A stretch of DNA of 64,000 bases from Bacteroidota bacterium. GTDB taxonomy: Bacteria > Bacteroidota > Ignavibacteria > Ignavibacteriales > Ignavibacteriaceae. The notes beneath the pieces are model-generated. The model did not search any database, was not told the DNA's origin, and saw nothing but the letters and a program-made list of their open reading frames with translations. Each line of letters starts with the position of its first letter. Position 1 is the stretch's first letter. Both the position numbers and the translations under genes were made by a program. Below, piece after piece: positions 26,777 through 35,785 of the stretch. The stretch lies in assembly GCA_022573715.1 (NCBI GenBank), contig JACZTL010000007.1, forward strand, positions 1-64,000, written 5' to 3'.

Positions 26777-29751
26777 TTTATTCTCCTTAGTTTTTTTCTT
26801 GCTTCAGTTGCAATTTTTCCTTTGTTGTGTCTATTTAAAACTTTGCGGTACATTTGCCTTGCGTTCTTTTTATCTTTCTTTTTTACAAATGAATCGCCTA
26901 ATTTCATAAACGATTTTGTTACCCACTCATCGTATTTGGGGAAAACGGTATTTACTCTAACAAGCGCAGAAATTGCATCTGTTAAATTGTTTTCTTCAAA
27001 TAAAGTTTCACCAAGATAGTATTGAGCTTTGGCACCGATATCATCTGTACGATTTCCTGATAAATCTCTAAAATAGTGCTCAGCATTTTGATATCTCTTT
27101 GCTGAAAGATCGATTAAACCGAGTTCTAATTTTGCTTTTTCGGAAAATATAGTTCTTACATAATAAGTGATCACATCGTTAAAAGCATCGTAAGCTGAAC
27201 TGACATCGCCCGCATTAACAAAAGTTGTACCCAGCATAAAAGCTATCTCGGCAGCACGAGGTGATTCTCTTAACTTATCTATTGAAAATGTTAAAACAGA
27301 TACTGCATCATCAAATCTTTTTAACCTGTTGTAAATATTAGATAGCTCAATTACAGCTGCGGCAGCTGATTCACTTTTGGGATATGATTGGTAAACTTTT
27401 GCAAAACTTGTAATAGCATCATTATCATTTTTTTGATGTTCTGCAGATTTTCCTATCCAATAATATGCCTCGGGTACTAAATTACTTTTGGAAAATTGGT
27501 CTATAAAAGTATTATATTCTTCTTGTGCCTTCTTATAATCAGCAAGCCCGTAATAGAGTTCACTAATTTTAATGCTAAGTTTATCTGTAAAATTAAGCCC
27601 GGGATTTAAATTTACAAATTCTCTTATAAATGAAACTGCTTCTTCAGTTTTATTTTGGGCTACATAACAATATTGTATTCCGTTTACAGCATCAAAAACA
27701 GATTGGGAACGAGGATAATCAATCAATACTTTTTGATAACTTGAAATTGCAGATTCATAATCACCCAAATTAAAATAAGCGTCACCAATTGAATAGTTAA
27801 CAATCGGTCCAAGTGGTGTAGTCGGATATTTTTTTAGTACAAGATTATAAGCATTTATAGCTTCTTCATAATTATTTTTCTGAAAAGATATCCACCCGAT
27901 TACATATAGTGATTTATCGGCATATTTTGATTTAGGGAATCTTTTATACAATTTTTTAAATTCTTTTATAGCCCGTTCCGATTTACCTGCTTTGTATAAA
28001 GCCTGTGAATATTGATAAAGAATATAATCTGCATTTCTTGAATTATTTATTCCCTTCAATATATCATTATAAATATTGCTTGAAGATGTAAAATCTTTGT
28101 TCCCATAATAACTATCAGCAAGTCTTAATTTCACTTCAACAAGGTTTTTATTTTTCGGATATTTTTTTACAAAATCGTCAAAATAGTAGCCAGCGTTTTC
28201 ATAATCTTTCAAATTGAAATATGAATATCCCAATCCATACAATTTTAAACTGCTTAACTCATTATCTGAAATATTTATTTTTTTGTAATGAGTAACAGCT
28301 GCCGTGTAATTTGCAAGTTCAAAATTATTTTCAGCTATATAAAAAGAAATTTTATTCGATTCAAATTTCGGATAACCAGTATTTAATTTTAGTAGAAGTG
28401 ATAATGATTCTTGAAACCTTCTTTGTTGAAATAAAGATACGGATAGACCAAAATCCGCTCTATTTTTAATATTTTGATCAATTTTATTAAACCTATTTAT
28501 TTCTCTGAAATACCTCTCTGCTTGTCTGAATTGATTTTGTTTTAATTTTATTTGTCCAAGGATAATATATGCACTTGGTGCAAGTCTTTTATTATTTATT
28601 AGTTTTATATTTAACAGATATTCTTCAGAGAGTTTGTAACTGCCGTTTGAATAATAAATAACACCAATTTTATAAAGTACATCGGATATAAATCTGCTGT
28701 TAGGATAATTTGAAACAAATGTTTTATAAATATCTAATGCCTTTGTATTTTGTCCCGAATACCTTTTAGCTTCGGCAGCCCAAAACGATGATTCTTCTGA
28801 GATATTATCATTCCTATTTTTTATTGAGCTAAATGAAGAATATGCTTTATCAAATTTCTTTTGTTGAAAATAACACCATGCCAAACCAAGTTTTGCTTCA
28901 CGCATCAAAGGTGTGGATGGGTAATTATTTATAATTTGATTATAAATTTTTTCTGCCTCAACAAAATTGTTTGCCCTGTAATTAGCATTAGCAAGTAAAT
29001 ATAAACTCTGTACTTTATCTTTTTCTTTTAAATTTTTTATGAGAGGATTATTTAATTCAAGTATAGAAGATTGATAATCTTTTAAATGGAAGTATGAGAC
29101 CCCTATTCTCTTTTGCGCAAAAGAAGCGAGAGGACTATTCTTATAATAAGTAAGCAACTGATCATAATATTTTACGGCATTTTGATAATCCGCTTGTTTT
29201 TCATAAACATTTGCAAGAGAGTAAATAGCATAATCAATATAATTATTTGATTTTACATCAATTGCATGTTTTAATATCTGCTCAGCATCTTCAAATTTAT
29301 TTTCGATTGCATAAGCTTCTCCCATCCAATAAAAAGCTGAACCATAATTGTTATGGCTGTTAAATTCTTCTGTAAATTTTAAAAAATAAAATCTACTTTT
29401 GTCGAATCTTTTTAACTGAAAATAAATTGATCCTAAATTATATAAAGCGTCTGCCCTAAAGTTTGAATTATAAAAATTTTCGATTAGATAATTTAGACCG
29501 ACAGCTGCTGCATCTAATTCTCCCATTTTCCACAACGCATCGGATTCATAAAACTTTGCAGTGGAATACATTTCATCTTTATAAGTGTAATCGCTATAAA
29601 ATTTTTGGAATAATTTAACAGCTTCAGGAAACTCTGCAGAATTATAAACATTCATAGCTTTATAATAATTTGAGATGTTTTGAGGAAAGATATTAAAGAG
29701 AGATACCGAAATAAACAGAAATAATATCAACAGTTTTTTCATCGGGTTCAA
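26773..29751 (-). CDS. Large exported tetratricopeptide-repeat protein
   Basis: The 992-residue precursor has a signal peptide (LFLFISVSLFNIFPQ) and then almost continuous TPR units with motifs such as A..YYN.G..Y...G.Y..A, KAYSSFSSIK and AISSYQKVLIDYPRS. The repeats are of the YbgF/BamD type found in periplasmic scaffolds. It is the first gene of the envelope operon running down to tonB. Length is far above CpoB (about 260 residues), so it is more likely a scaffold that gathers several partners. No catalytic domain was seen. Confidence 0.85.
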   Translation of the reverse strand: MNPMKKLLILFLFISVSLFNIFPQNISNYYKAMNVYNSAEFPEAVKLFQKFYSDYTYKDEMYSTAKFYESDALWKMGELDAAAVGLNYLIENFYNSNFRADALYNLGSIYFQLKRFDKSRFYFLKFTEEFNSHNNYGSAFYWMGEAYAIENKFEDAEQILKHAIDVKSNNYIDYAIYSLANVYEKQADYQNAVKYYDQLLTYYKNSPLASFAQKRIGVSYFHLKDYQSSILELNNPLIKNLKEKDKVQSLYLLANANYRANNFVEAEKIYNQIINNYPSTPLMREAKLGLAWCYFQQKKFDKAYSSFSSIKNRNDNISEESSFWAAEAKRYSGQNTKALDIYKTFVSNYPNSRFISDVLYKIGVIYYSNGSYKLSEEYLLNIKLINNKRLAPSAYIILGQIKLKQNQFRQAERYFREINRFNKIDQNIKNRADFGLSVSLFQQRRFQESLSLLLKLNTGYPKFESNKISFYIAENNFELANYTAAVTHYKKINISDNELSSLKLYGLGYSYFNLKDYENAGYYFDDFVKKYPKNKNLVEVKLRLADSYYGNKDFTSSSNIYNDILKGINNSRNADYILYQYSQALYKAGKSERAIKEFKKLYKRFPKSKYADKSLYVIGWISFQKNNYEEAINAYNLVLKKYPTTPLGPIVNYSIGDAYFNLGDYESAISSYQKVLIDYPRSQSVFDAVNGIQYCYVAQNKTEEAVSFIREFVNLNPGLNFTDKLSIKISELYYGLADYKKAQEEYNTFIDQFSKSNLVPEAYYWIGKSAEHQKNDNDAITSFAKVYQSYPKSESAAAAVIELSNIYNRLKRFDDAVSVLTFSIDKLRESPRAAEIAFMLGTTFVNAGDVSSAYDAFNDVITYYVRTIFSEKAKLELGLIDLSAKRYQNAEHYFRDLSGNRTDDIGAKAQYYLGETLFEENNLTDAISALVRVNTVFPKYDEWVTKSFMKLGDSFVKKKDKKNARQMYRKVLNRHNKGKIATEARKKLRRIK

Positions 29752-30014
29752 AAAGCTCCTTTTATTGCTGATTCGGAGATAAATTCAGGATGATGTTTAA
29801 CGAAAATAGGGACTAATTTAACATAAAAATATTAACAAATATAATTTTGTAAGTTTTATAATGTCAAGATAAGAAAATTTATACTACTAATAACAAAAGT
29901 TTAATTAGAACTTGAGAGTTCGTTTTTTATTATTTATAAATTTACTGAATACCCTCAACCCGTATTTTGTATATGATTTATTGCCTAATAGTTCCAAGTT
30001 TTCAATCACTTTTT

Positions 30015-30524
30015 TTATTTTTTTTCACTAACTTTTTGTCGTGATGCACCATTTATGTGTGAGTAAAGCTGAGATCCATATTTTTGGACCGTTAAAATTG
30101 AAATAATTGACAATTCTCTTTCTGCAAGGGTCAATCCTTTTCTACTTAGTACTTTGCTATATCCTTCAATAATTAACCAATCAGCTAATTCAGGTGAAAA
30201 TGATTTAATATTATTTATAAGCTTATCAAATTTATTGCCGTATATTTTCTTACAAGTTTGTGTACCATTTTTAATAGTGCCGAGTTTAGTATCATTATTT
30301 GTTACTGTGTTTTTTTTAGGGAAAAACTCATTCACAATCTGAAGTGAGACTAATGCACTCGGAAAACCTGCAAAAAGATATGTCTGTAAAATAGTTTCAT
30401 AAACTTTTTCCCTTTTTATTTTCCTTTTTTTGCAAAAGAATAACAGCTCTTTAAAATACTTTTCTTTTCTTAATACAGATGAAGCACTTAATAGTGCTAA
30501 TAATTCGTATTCAAAAAAAAAAAT
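30015..30524 (-). CDS. Carboxymuconolactone decarboxylase (CMD) family protein with an unclear 5' end
   Basis: The C-terminal part (from a GTG at 30335) has CMD/AhpD-like sequence: FSPELADWLIIEGYSKVL, GLTLAERELSIISIL and SHINGA. The same frame continues upstream with equally family-like sequence (LLALLSASSVLRKEKYF, ETILQTYLFAGFPSAL), so the GTG is not the real start. The open frame reaches a stop at 30552 with no ATG, GTG or TTG. An 11-base A/T homopolymer at 30513-30523 marks where the true 5' end probably shifts frame; with one base fewer a TTG upstream comes into frame. It could be a sequencing error, a phase-variable tract or a dead gene. The CMD cysteine motif CxxC is not present, so redox activity is doubtful. 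Confidence 0.7.
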   Translation of the reverse strand: MFFFEYELLALLSASSVLRKEKYFKELLFFCKKRKIKREKVYETILQTYLFAGFPSALVSLQIVNEFFPKKNTVTNNDTKLGTIKNGTQTCKKIYGNKFDKLINNIKSFSPELADWLIIEGYSKVLSRKGLTLAERELSIISILTVQKYGSQLYSHINGASRQKVSEKK

Positions 30525-30583
30525 TAAATTTAAATTTTTCCAATTTTGATTTTACAATTTTAAATGTTGTTTTTAATTTAAAC

Positions 30584-30610
30584 AAAAAAAGCCCCCACAA
30601 AGGAGGGCTA
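30584..30610 (-). terminator. Rho-independent terminator after the 254-residue TPR gene
   Basis: On the minus strand AGCCCTC and GGGGGCT pair around a CTTTGT loop and are followed by seven T residues. It lies directly after the stop of the TPR gene at 30627. Confidence 0.85.
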
Positions 30611-30626
30611 AAAAAGATTAAAATTT

Positions 30627-31391
30627 TTAGTTAAGCAATGTTAATTCGTAATTTGCTGTTTTTCTGTAGGATGCGTCTTTTCTTGCAAGCCTAAACATTT
30701 TCTTTGCCTTTACAAGATTACCTCCATTTTTATATGCTATTCCCATATAATAATAAGGACCGCCTTTACCAATTTTTGAACGATATTTCAAGGCTTTCTG
30801 AGCAGCAACCAGAGATTTATTCCAATTACCCAATGTATTATATACCTTTGCTAATATTAAATAAGCAGCATCATAGTTTTTATTTTCAACTGCTTTTGTC
30901 AAATAAGTTAACGCTGTTTTAGTCCTGCCACCATTAAAAGCCTTTGTCCCTAATTTTGTATAAGCTAAAGCCAAATTTTTTTTAACCTTAGCTTTCACTC
31001 TTTTATTCTTGGTCGTTTGAACTACACGTTCAAAATTTTCAGCAGCAGCTTTATAATCTTTTAACGAAAATTCAATTCCACCGAGTGCATTGTAAGCAGG
31101 TTCAAAATTCGGTTTATTTTTCAAACATAATTCAAAAGAATTTTTAGCTTCTTGATATTTATAGGATTTTTTAAGTGCTACACCTCTTTGATAATAAATT
31201 CGGTGATCTTCATTTATTTTAAGAGCTTTATCATAATTAGCAATTGCACCACTATAATTTCCCGCTTTTAACATACGATTTCCTGAATTATAGAGTTTGC
31301 CTGCTTCAGGTTTCATGTCCTGAGCAAAAACAGAAATCGATAACAATACTGCCAGTATTAACACTGCAGTTGTAAAGAATCTCATTTTCAT
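30627..31391 (-). CDS. Exported TPR protein
   Basis: The 254-residue precursor has a signal peptide (ILAVLLSISVFAQ) and five to six TPR motifs: LKAGNYSGAIANYDKAL, KYQEAKNSFELCLKNKP, DYKAAAENFERVV, then repeats to the C-terminus. It is a periplasmic protein-interaction module of unknown partner. It stands as a single gene with its own terminator, downstream of tRNA-Leu on the same strand. Confidence 0.8.
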   Translation of the reverse strand: MKMRFFTTAVLILAVLLSISVFAQDMKPEAGKLYNSGNRMLKAGNYSGAIANYDKALKINEDHRIYYQRGVALKKSYKYQEAKNSFELCLKNKPNFEPAYNALGGIEFSLKDYKAAAENFERVVQTTKNKRVKAKVKKNLALAYTKLGTKAFNGGRTKTALTYLTKAVENKNYDAAYLILAKVYNTLGNWNKSLVAAQKALKYRSKIGKGGPYYYMGIAYKNGGNLVKAKKMFRLARKDASYRKTANYELTLLN

Positions 31392-31422
31392 ATTTAGTCC
31401 TTTTTATTTATTAATTATTTTA

Positions 31423-31509
31423 TGGTGCGGAAGACGGGACTTGAACCCGTAAGCCAATTAAGGCACTACCCCCTCAAGATAGCGTGTATACCAATTTCAC
31501 CACTTCCGC
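31423..31509 (-). tRNA. tRNA-Leu (anticodon GAG)
   Basis: An 87-base cloverleaf with a long variable arm, as expected for leucine. The acceptor arms GCGGAAG/CTTCCGC pair, the D-loop contains AATTGGTATACAC, and the anticodon stem CTATC/GGTAG encloses TTGAGGG with anticodon GAG. The T-arm has GGGTTCAAGTCCC and the CCA end is encoded. Confidence 0.95.
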
Positions 31510-31598
31510 AAAAGTAGGTGTAAAAATATAGCGATGAAATTAAAAAAGCAAGACAATTTAAACTTTTTGAAAAATAGACGACAAATTAATTTTAAGTA

Positions 31599-32078
31599 TT
31601 AGGGAAACATTCCACGCTTTTTCTTCCTCATTTTGAACAACATACCACGAATATCTTCTCTAAACTTCATTTCAAATATTAATAATTTTGCTATTTGTTC
31701 TTCAGTGAAAATATCGTTTAAAGATTTTACAAAACCAGTTTTTTTGTTTGCAATTTTTTCACCGAGAGCTAAATAATAATCTGTTGTACTTTTTAGTTCA
31801 TCTTTTTTATCATCGTTATTGATTAAATACTTCATTTTAGTTAAAAGCTTTACGCCTTCTTTTTTGTACTCTTCCATCCTATTTCTGAGTTCCTTTTGCC
31901 TTACAAAAAATCGAAGAGTAGTTTCTTCATCAAGATCCAGCACATCAATTAACTTAAGCCTTTCCAACTGTTCAAGTTTATTCATACGAACTTTGTGCAT
32001 TTTCATCTTATTCTGAGAATATGATACAGGTATAATTAAAAGTATTAAAAACAGAATTATTGTTTTCATAATAATCAC
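31599..32078 (-). CDS. Spy/CnrX-like periplasmic protein
   Basis: The 159-residue precursor has a signal peptide followed by a helical, charged, Met- and Lys-rich protein. Two LTxxQ-like regions are seen as LDEETTLRFFVRQ and FTEEQIAKLL, the pattern of the Spy/CpxP/ZraP/CnrX group of chaperones or metal sensors. It is 12 bases or less from the anti-sigma gene and is co-transcribed with it. In CnrX-type systems such a protein is the sensor that controls the anti-sigma factor. Start at the internal ATG (MKTIILFL) is equally possible. Confidence 0.65.
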   Translation of the reverse strand: MIIMKTIILFLILLIIPVSYSQNKMKMHKVRMNKLEQLERLKLIDVLDLDEETTLRFFVRQKELRNRMEEYKKEGVKLLTKMKYLINNDDKKDELKSTTDYYLALGEKIANKKTGFVKSLNDIFTEEQIAKLLIFEMKFREDIRGMLFKMRKKKRGMFP

Positions 32079-32666
32079 CTAAAAATATTTTTTATTTAAA
32101 ATTTCTTTATATAAATCATTAATATCGTTTGAGTTCATCTGAGTGCTTAGGGTATTGTAATCAATTGTATTATAAACAGTTGAATTATTTGAAAGGTTAA
32201 GTTCATCTGTCAGCATACTTGAGATAACGGAATCAATTTCGGTTGTATTGTAATCATCTATAATGTCAAAGCCACTGTTTTGTTGATCTACATATTCAAT
32301 GGCATAATTAAAATCATTTTCAGTCCAATTTTTTACTGCCTCGTCCAGATTCAAATTATTTCCGTTTGGACTCAATACAAAATATAGCAGTATAATAGCA
32401 GCTAAAGAATTTACAAAACTGAATGAGAATATTCTTCTTGTCTTCTTTTTAATTTCGAGCCTTTTTCTAAACTCAGGTACAATTCGGTTAAAATAAGTCT
32501 CATCAACTTTAATGTCTTTAAATTCATTTAGTTTTGATTGGACTGAAATATACTCTTCGTACTTCTTTTTTAATTCGGGCGAGGAGTTTAATTCTTTCTC
32601 AAAAAGTATCTTTTCATCCTTAGTCAGTTGACCGTCTAAATATTGTAAAATTTTTTCATCCATCAT
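32079..32666 (-). CDS. Probable membrane anti-sigma factor
   Basis: The 195-residue protein has an N-terminal acidic helical region typical of zinc-less anti-sigma domains (MDEKILQYLDGQLTKDEKILFEKEL), one membrane segment (about 85-101, FVNSLAAIILLYFVL) and a periplasmic tail. It lies directly after and overlaps the ECF sigma gene by 11 bases. The arrangement sigma, anti-sigma, Spy-like supports the call more than sequence similarity does. Confidence 0.75.
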   Translation of the reverse strand: MMDEKILQYLDGQLTKDEKILFEKELNSSPELKKKYEEYISVQSKLNEFKDIKVDETYFNRIVPEFRKRLEIKKKTRRIFSFSFVNSLAAIILLYFVLSPNGNNLNLDEAVKNWTENDFNYAIEYVDQQNSGFDIIDDYNTTEIDSVISSMLTDELNLSNNSTVYNTIDYNTLSTQMNSNDINDLYKEILNKKYF

Positions 32667-33213
32667 TTCCCTCTTTCATTAGTTCTAGAATCTTTTTATA
32701 AGCATGAAAATAATTAGCTTTTAATCCACCTACTGATTTACCTGTAATATTTGATATTTCTTCGTAACTCATTTCATCAAAATTTCTTAAAATAAAAACC
32801 TCTCTTTGTTTAACAGGCAATTGTTGCAAAACTTTATTTAATTTATCTAATTTTTCTTTAGTTTCTATATTATCAGTTATTGAATCTTCTGATTTTAAGT
32901 CAAAAAATGAATTATCATCAATTGAAAAACTTTCTCTTACTTTCCTCCTATTTATAAAATTTATGCTTCTTGTTGATGTTATTTTATAAATCCAAGAAAA
33001 AAGAGAAGACCTAAATTCAAATCCTTTCAACTTTTTATACATAACCATCAATACTTCCTGAACAACTTCTTCGGCATCAAAATGATTTCCTGTCATTCTG
33101 AGAGCAAGCCAGTAAATTTTTTGCTGATATTTAAAAACTAGCCTGTTAAAACTTGTTTCATCACCATTCTTAAAAGCTTCAATTAAATTTAAGTCTTCTT
33201 CGGCATTACTCAT
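32656..33213 (-). CDS. ECF (RpoE-type) RNA polymerase sigma factor
   Basis: The protein has sigma region 2 (YQQKIYWLALRMTGNHFDAEEVVQEVLMVMYKK, given in parts: FDAEEVVQEV, FRSSLFSWIYKI) and region 4 (LPVKQREVFILRNFDEMSYEEIS). The start was placed at the ATG at 33213 (MSNAEEDL). The longer reading from a TTG at 33243 adds ten residues without family support. It is followed by its anti-sigma gene and a Spy-like gene, with another Spy-like gene divergent, pointing to an envelope or metal stress regulon. Confidence 0.92.
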   Translation of the reverse strand: MSNAEEDLNLIEAFKNGDETSFNRLVFKYQQKIYWLALRMTGNHFDAEEVVQEVLMVMYKKLKGFEFRSSLFSWIYKITSTRSINFINRRKVRESFSIDDNSFFDLKSEDSITDNIETKEKLDKLNKVLQQLPVKQREVFILRNFDEMSYEEISNITGKSVGGLKANYFHAYKKILELMKEGNDG

Positions 33214-33344
33214 TGAGTAAACTATCTTTATAATATTGGACAATAATAGAAAGTAGAAAGTTTAATTTTTACACATTTAAACCTAAAGCAAAATACAGAT
33301 GTCAAATAGGCAAAATCAACTTAATAAATAAAAAGGAGCACAAA

Positions 33345-33842
33345 ATGAAAATCAAAAATATCTCAGTAATAAGTGCTGTAATAATTACTTTATTACTTTC
33401 ATCTATAAGCATAGCACAGCATCCTGAAAAACGATTCGCACCAAATGACCCGGGGATGCATAAAATGCATAAAATGAAAAAAATGCAAGATAAATTAAAT
33501 CTTACTGATATTCAAAAAGATAAATTCCAAAAAATGAAATTCTCTTTTCAAAAACAAATGATAGACTTAAAAGCAAATCTTCAAAAAAGCGTTTTAGATC
33601 TTAAAGTAATAAGAGCAAGCGATAACATAAAGCGGGGTGATGTTATTGATATTGTAAAGAAAATTAACTCGAACAAAAATTCAATTGCATTAGCTACTGC
33701 AAATCACAGAATGGATATGTACGAAATTCTAACACCCGAACAGAGAAAAATCTGGAAAAAATCTAAGATGCACAAAATGGCAGGCAAAAAGATGATGAAG
33801 AGAAATATTAAGAAGAAAATGAAAAACAGAATTCACAACTAA
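33345..33842 (+). CDS. Spy/CpxP-like periplasmic protein, divergent from the sigma operon
   Basis: The 165-residue precursor has a signal peptide (to SIAQ), a His/Met-rich segment (MHKMHKMKKM, about 44-53) and two LTxxQ-type motifs: LNLTDIQKDKF and LTPEQRKIW. This matches periplasmic chaperone or metal-binding Spy-like proteins. It is preceded by AAGGAG at good spacing and faces away from the ECF sigma gene. It is likely a target of that sigma factor, which is an inference from position. Confidence 0.75.
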   Translation: MKIKNISVISAVIITLLLSSISIAQHPEKRFAPNDPGMHKMHKMKKMQDKLNLTDIQKDKFQKMKFSFQKQMIDLKANLQKSVLDLKVIRASDNIKRGDVIDIVKKINSNKNSIALATANHRMDMYEILTPEQRKIWKKSKMHKMAGKKMMKRNIKKKMKNRIHN

Positions 33843-33852
33843 CCAAATTGAT

Positions 33853-33889
33853 AAAGCTGTCGGGGATCACTTCTCGATAGCTTTTCTTT
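33853..33889 (+). terminator. Terminator after the divergent Spy-like gene
   Basis: AAAGCTGTCGGG pairs with CTCGATAGCTTT (12 bp with G-T wobbles) around an 8-base loop and is followed by TCTTT. It lies 11 bases after the stop at 33842. Confidence 0.7.
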
Positions 33890-33891
33890 AA

Positions 33892-34897
33892 TTAATTTTC
33901 AAGCACCATCCTATATCTTGCCTTATACTCCCTTACTTTTTGTAAAGCATCGTTAACCTTATCCATCGGCATTACTTCTGTTTTTGCTTTTATATTGTTC
34001 CTTGCGGCAAACTCAAGCATTTCTCTTATAGCAGGGTTGCCTCCAATACCGCTTCCGCCTATTGATTTTTGTCCAAACAAAAGCATTAATGTGGGAACAT
34101 CAAGATTACCAGGTGAAGCACCGACAATAGCAAGTTTTCCGTTCTTTCTGAGGATATTAATATATTGAGTCCAATTGATTTTTACAGTAACGGTCGATAA
34201 TATAAAATCCAAACTATTTACAGCATTTTCCATTTGGGAATTATCTGTACTAACTATAAAATTATGTGCCCCTAATTCTTTAGCTTCATTTTCTTTTTCG
34301 GGAGAAGTAGAAAATGCTGTTACTTCGCATCCCATTGAAGCTGAAAATTGAATTGCTAAATGACCTAATCCGCCGATCCCGATTACACCGGCTTTATGAT
34401 GCGGTTTTAAACCGTAAATCTTCATAGGCGAATAAACAGTAATACCTGCACATAGCAATGGTGCAGCATTTTCAGATTCAAGTTTGTCCGGTATTACAAA
34501 AGCAAAACGGCTGTCCGTAATAATTGAATCTGCAAAACCGCCGTATCTTCCAACGCAAGTCGGCTCAGATTTATCACACATATTTTCCTCTCCCTTATCA
34601 CACCACTCACATTCATGACAGCTTCCGGACTGCCAGCCTATTCCCACACGGTTACCAATTTTTAATCTATTTACATCGTTTCCTATAATTAGAAACAATT
34701 TCAACTACTTCGTGCCCGGGAACTAATGGGAATACAGAAGACCCCCAATCATCATCAATTAAATGAACATCACTGTGACATATTCCGCAGTGTGTTATTT
34801 TTACTTCAACATCAAGCGGACTCAGTGCCTGCGGTTCATAATTAAATTCTTTTAACTCTTCCCCTTTGTTCATAGCAGCAAATGCATTTACAGGCAT
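33892..34897 (-). pseudogene. Zinc-dependent alcohol dehydrogenase, split by a one-base frameshift
   Basis: Two overlapping frames together make a complete NAD(P)-dependent cinnamyl/YahK-type alcohol dehydrogenase. The first (34897 to about 34690) has HCGICHSDVH and PGHEVV, the catalytic zinc site. The second (to 33892) starts in ...GNDVNRLKIGNRVG and carries the structural zinc cysteines (SCHECEWCDKGEENMC) and the cofactor fold IGIGGLGHLAIQF. The shift is at AATTATAGG (34681-34689); removing one T restores the frame. All other expected residues are intact, so the damage is recent or an assembly error. Confidence 0.88.
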
Positions 34898-34967
34898 AAT
34901 AAATCTCCTATCTATTAAATTAAAATACTATATCCTAATTTTTTTTATCTGCAAAACAGTTTAGTAA

Positions 34968-35072
34968 TTATGGATTAGCAGGCCTGATATCGATTTCGCT
35001 TATTAAAGCATTTTGAGGAAGTTTTAAAATTACAGAAACTGCTTCGGCTATGTCATCTTATCGTAAAATTTT
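34968..35072 (-). pseudogene. 3' remnant of a short-chain dehydrogenase gene
   Basis: The minus strand reads DDIAEAVSVILKLPQNALIS and then EIDIRPANP before a TAA. This matches the C-terminus of the intact SDR at 35786-36487 at about 25 of 29 positions. An in-frame TAA precedes it (ILR-stop). It is therefore a duplicated tail with nothing of the front part, lying on the other side of the MazEF-like module. Confidence 0.85.
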
Positions 35073-35102
35073 TGTGCGTTCTGTCTATACACAAAGATAA
35101 TA

Positions 35103-35459
35103 CTACTTTAAGTCTAGTGAAATTTTAATCGCCTCATTGATTTGAGAAATTTTATTAGCCGGTACAACACCTATTTTATGAATAAGTCGTTTATTTTTAT
35201 CCAGTGTTCTTATTTGTCCGCAATCGACATAAGAATCATAGTCTAATTTTGTTTCACCTGATTTAAGGAACACCATTATGGGTAAAGGTTTAGTGATTTC
35301 TTTTAATGAGGAAATTGGGGCTACTATTGTTACCGGACTAAATTTATTGCCAATATCATTTTGAATAATCAAAACAGGTCTTGTTTTTTTAATTTCACCG
35401 CCAACAGTTGGATCAAGATTTGCTAAATAAATATCTCCTCTACATAAGGGAAATATTAT
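35103..35459 (-). CDS. MazF/PemK-type toxin endoribonuclease without a normal start codon
   Basis: The conserved family region RGDIYLANLDPTVGGEIKK and TRPVLIIQND is in frame. The first ATG/GTG/TTG is a TTG inside it (at 35372), too late for a full protein. Upstream the frame runs open to a TAG beyond 35470. It offers only ATA codons (35454-35459, reading I-I-F-P-L-C-R-G-D), or an out-of-frame ATG that would need one base removed. MazF toxins cut mRNA. This one is either started at a rare codon or inactive. It lies right after a MazE-like gene. Confidence 0.75.
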   Translation of the reverse strand: MIFPLCRGDIYLANLDPTVGGEIKKTRPVLIIQNDIGNKFSPVTIVAPISSLKEITKPLPIMVFLKSGETKLDYDSYVDCGQIRTLDKNKRLIHKIGVVPANKISQINEAIKISLDLK

Positions 35460-35469
35460 ACCACTATTA

Positions 35470-35715
35470 TTATTCTAAGTCTGCAAATTTAAACTCGTCA
35501 TCTGTTTTTAGATAATAATTATAGTTTGCTTCGTAACCTTCCCTTAATTGTTCCTCTAATTTTCTTTTTTCAAAATTATTTATAAACTTCTTTAATACTT
35601 TTCTTACTAATTCACCCAAACTTTTGTTCAATTCTTTTGCGACCCTTGAAGCAGATTCAGTAAGTTCTCTTGGCATTAATAAATTTATTTTGTCTTTTTT
35701 AATATTATGTAACAT
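35470..35715 (-). CDS. MazE-like ribbon-helix-helix antitoxin
   Basis: The start was set at the ATG at 35715 (MLHNIKKDK), preceded by a strong GGAGG. A longer reading from 35811 overlaps the SDR gene and has no support. The 81-residue protein has an RHH DNA-binding half (KINLLMPRELTESASRVAKE) and a toxin-binding tail ending ...EGYEANYNYY and EFKFADLE, as in MazE partners of MazF. It is followed by the MazF-like gene with a stop-to-frame gap of about 10 bases. Confidence 0.8.
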   Translation of the reverse strand: MLHNIKKDKINLLMPRELTESASRVAKELNKSLGELVRKVLKKFINNFEKRKLEEQLREGYEANYNYYLKTDDEFKFADLE

Positions 35716-35785
35716 ACAACCTCCTTTGTACATATAAAATATACGTAAGAAACTTATGCAATTTAGAAAATTTAATCTCTGTTTT

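Noticed and set aside
30704-30922. Plus-strand 72-residue ORF
   Set aside because: Antisense to TPR repeats of the exported protein at 30627-31391.
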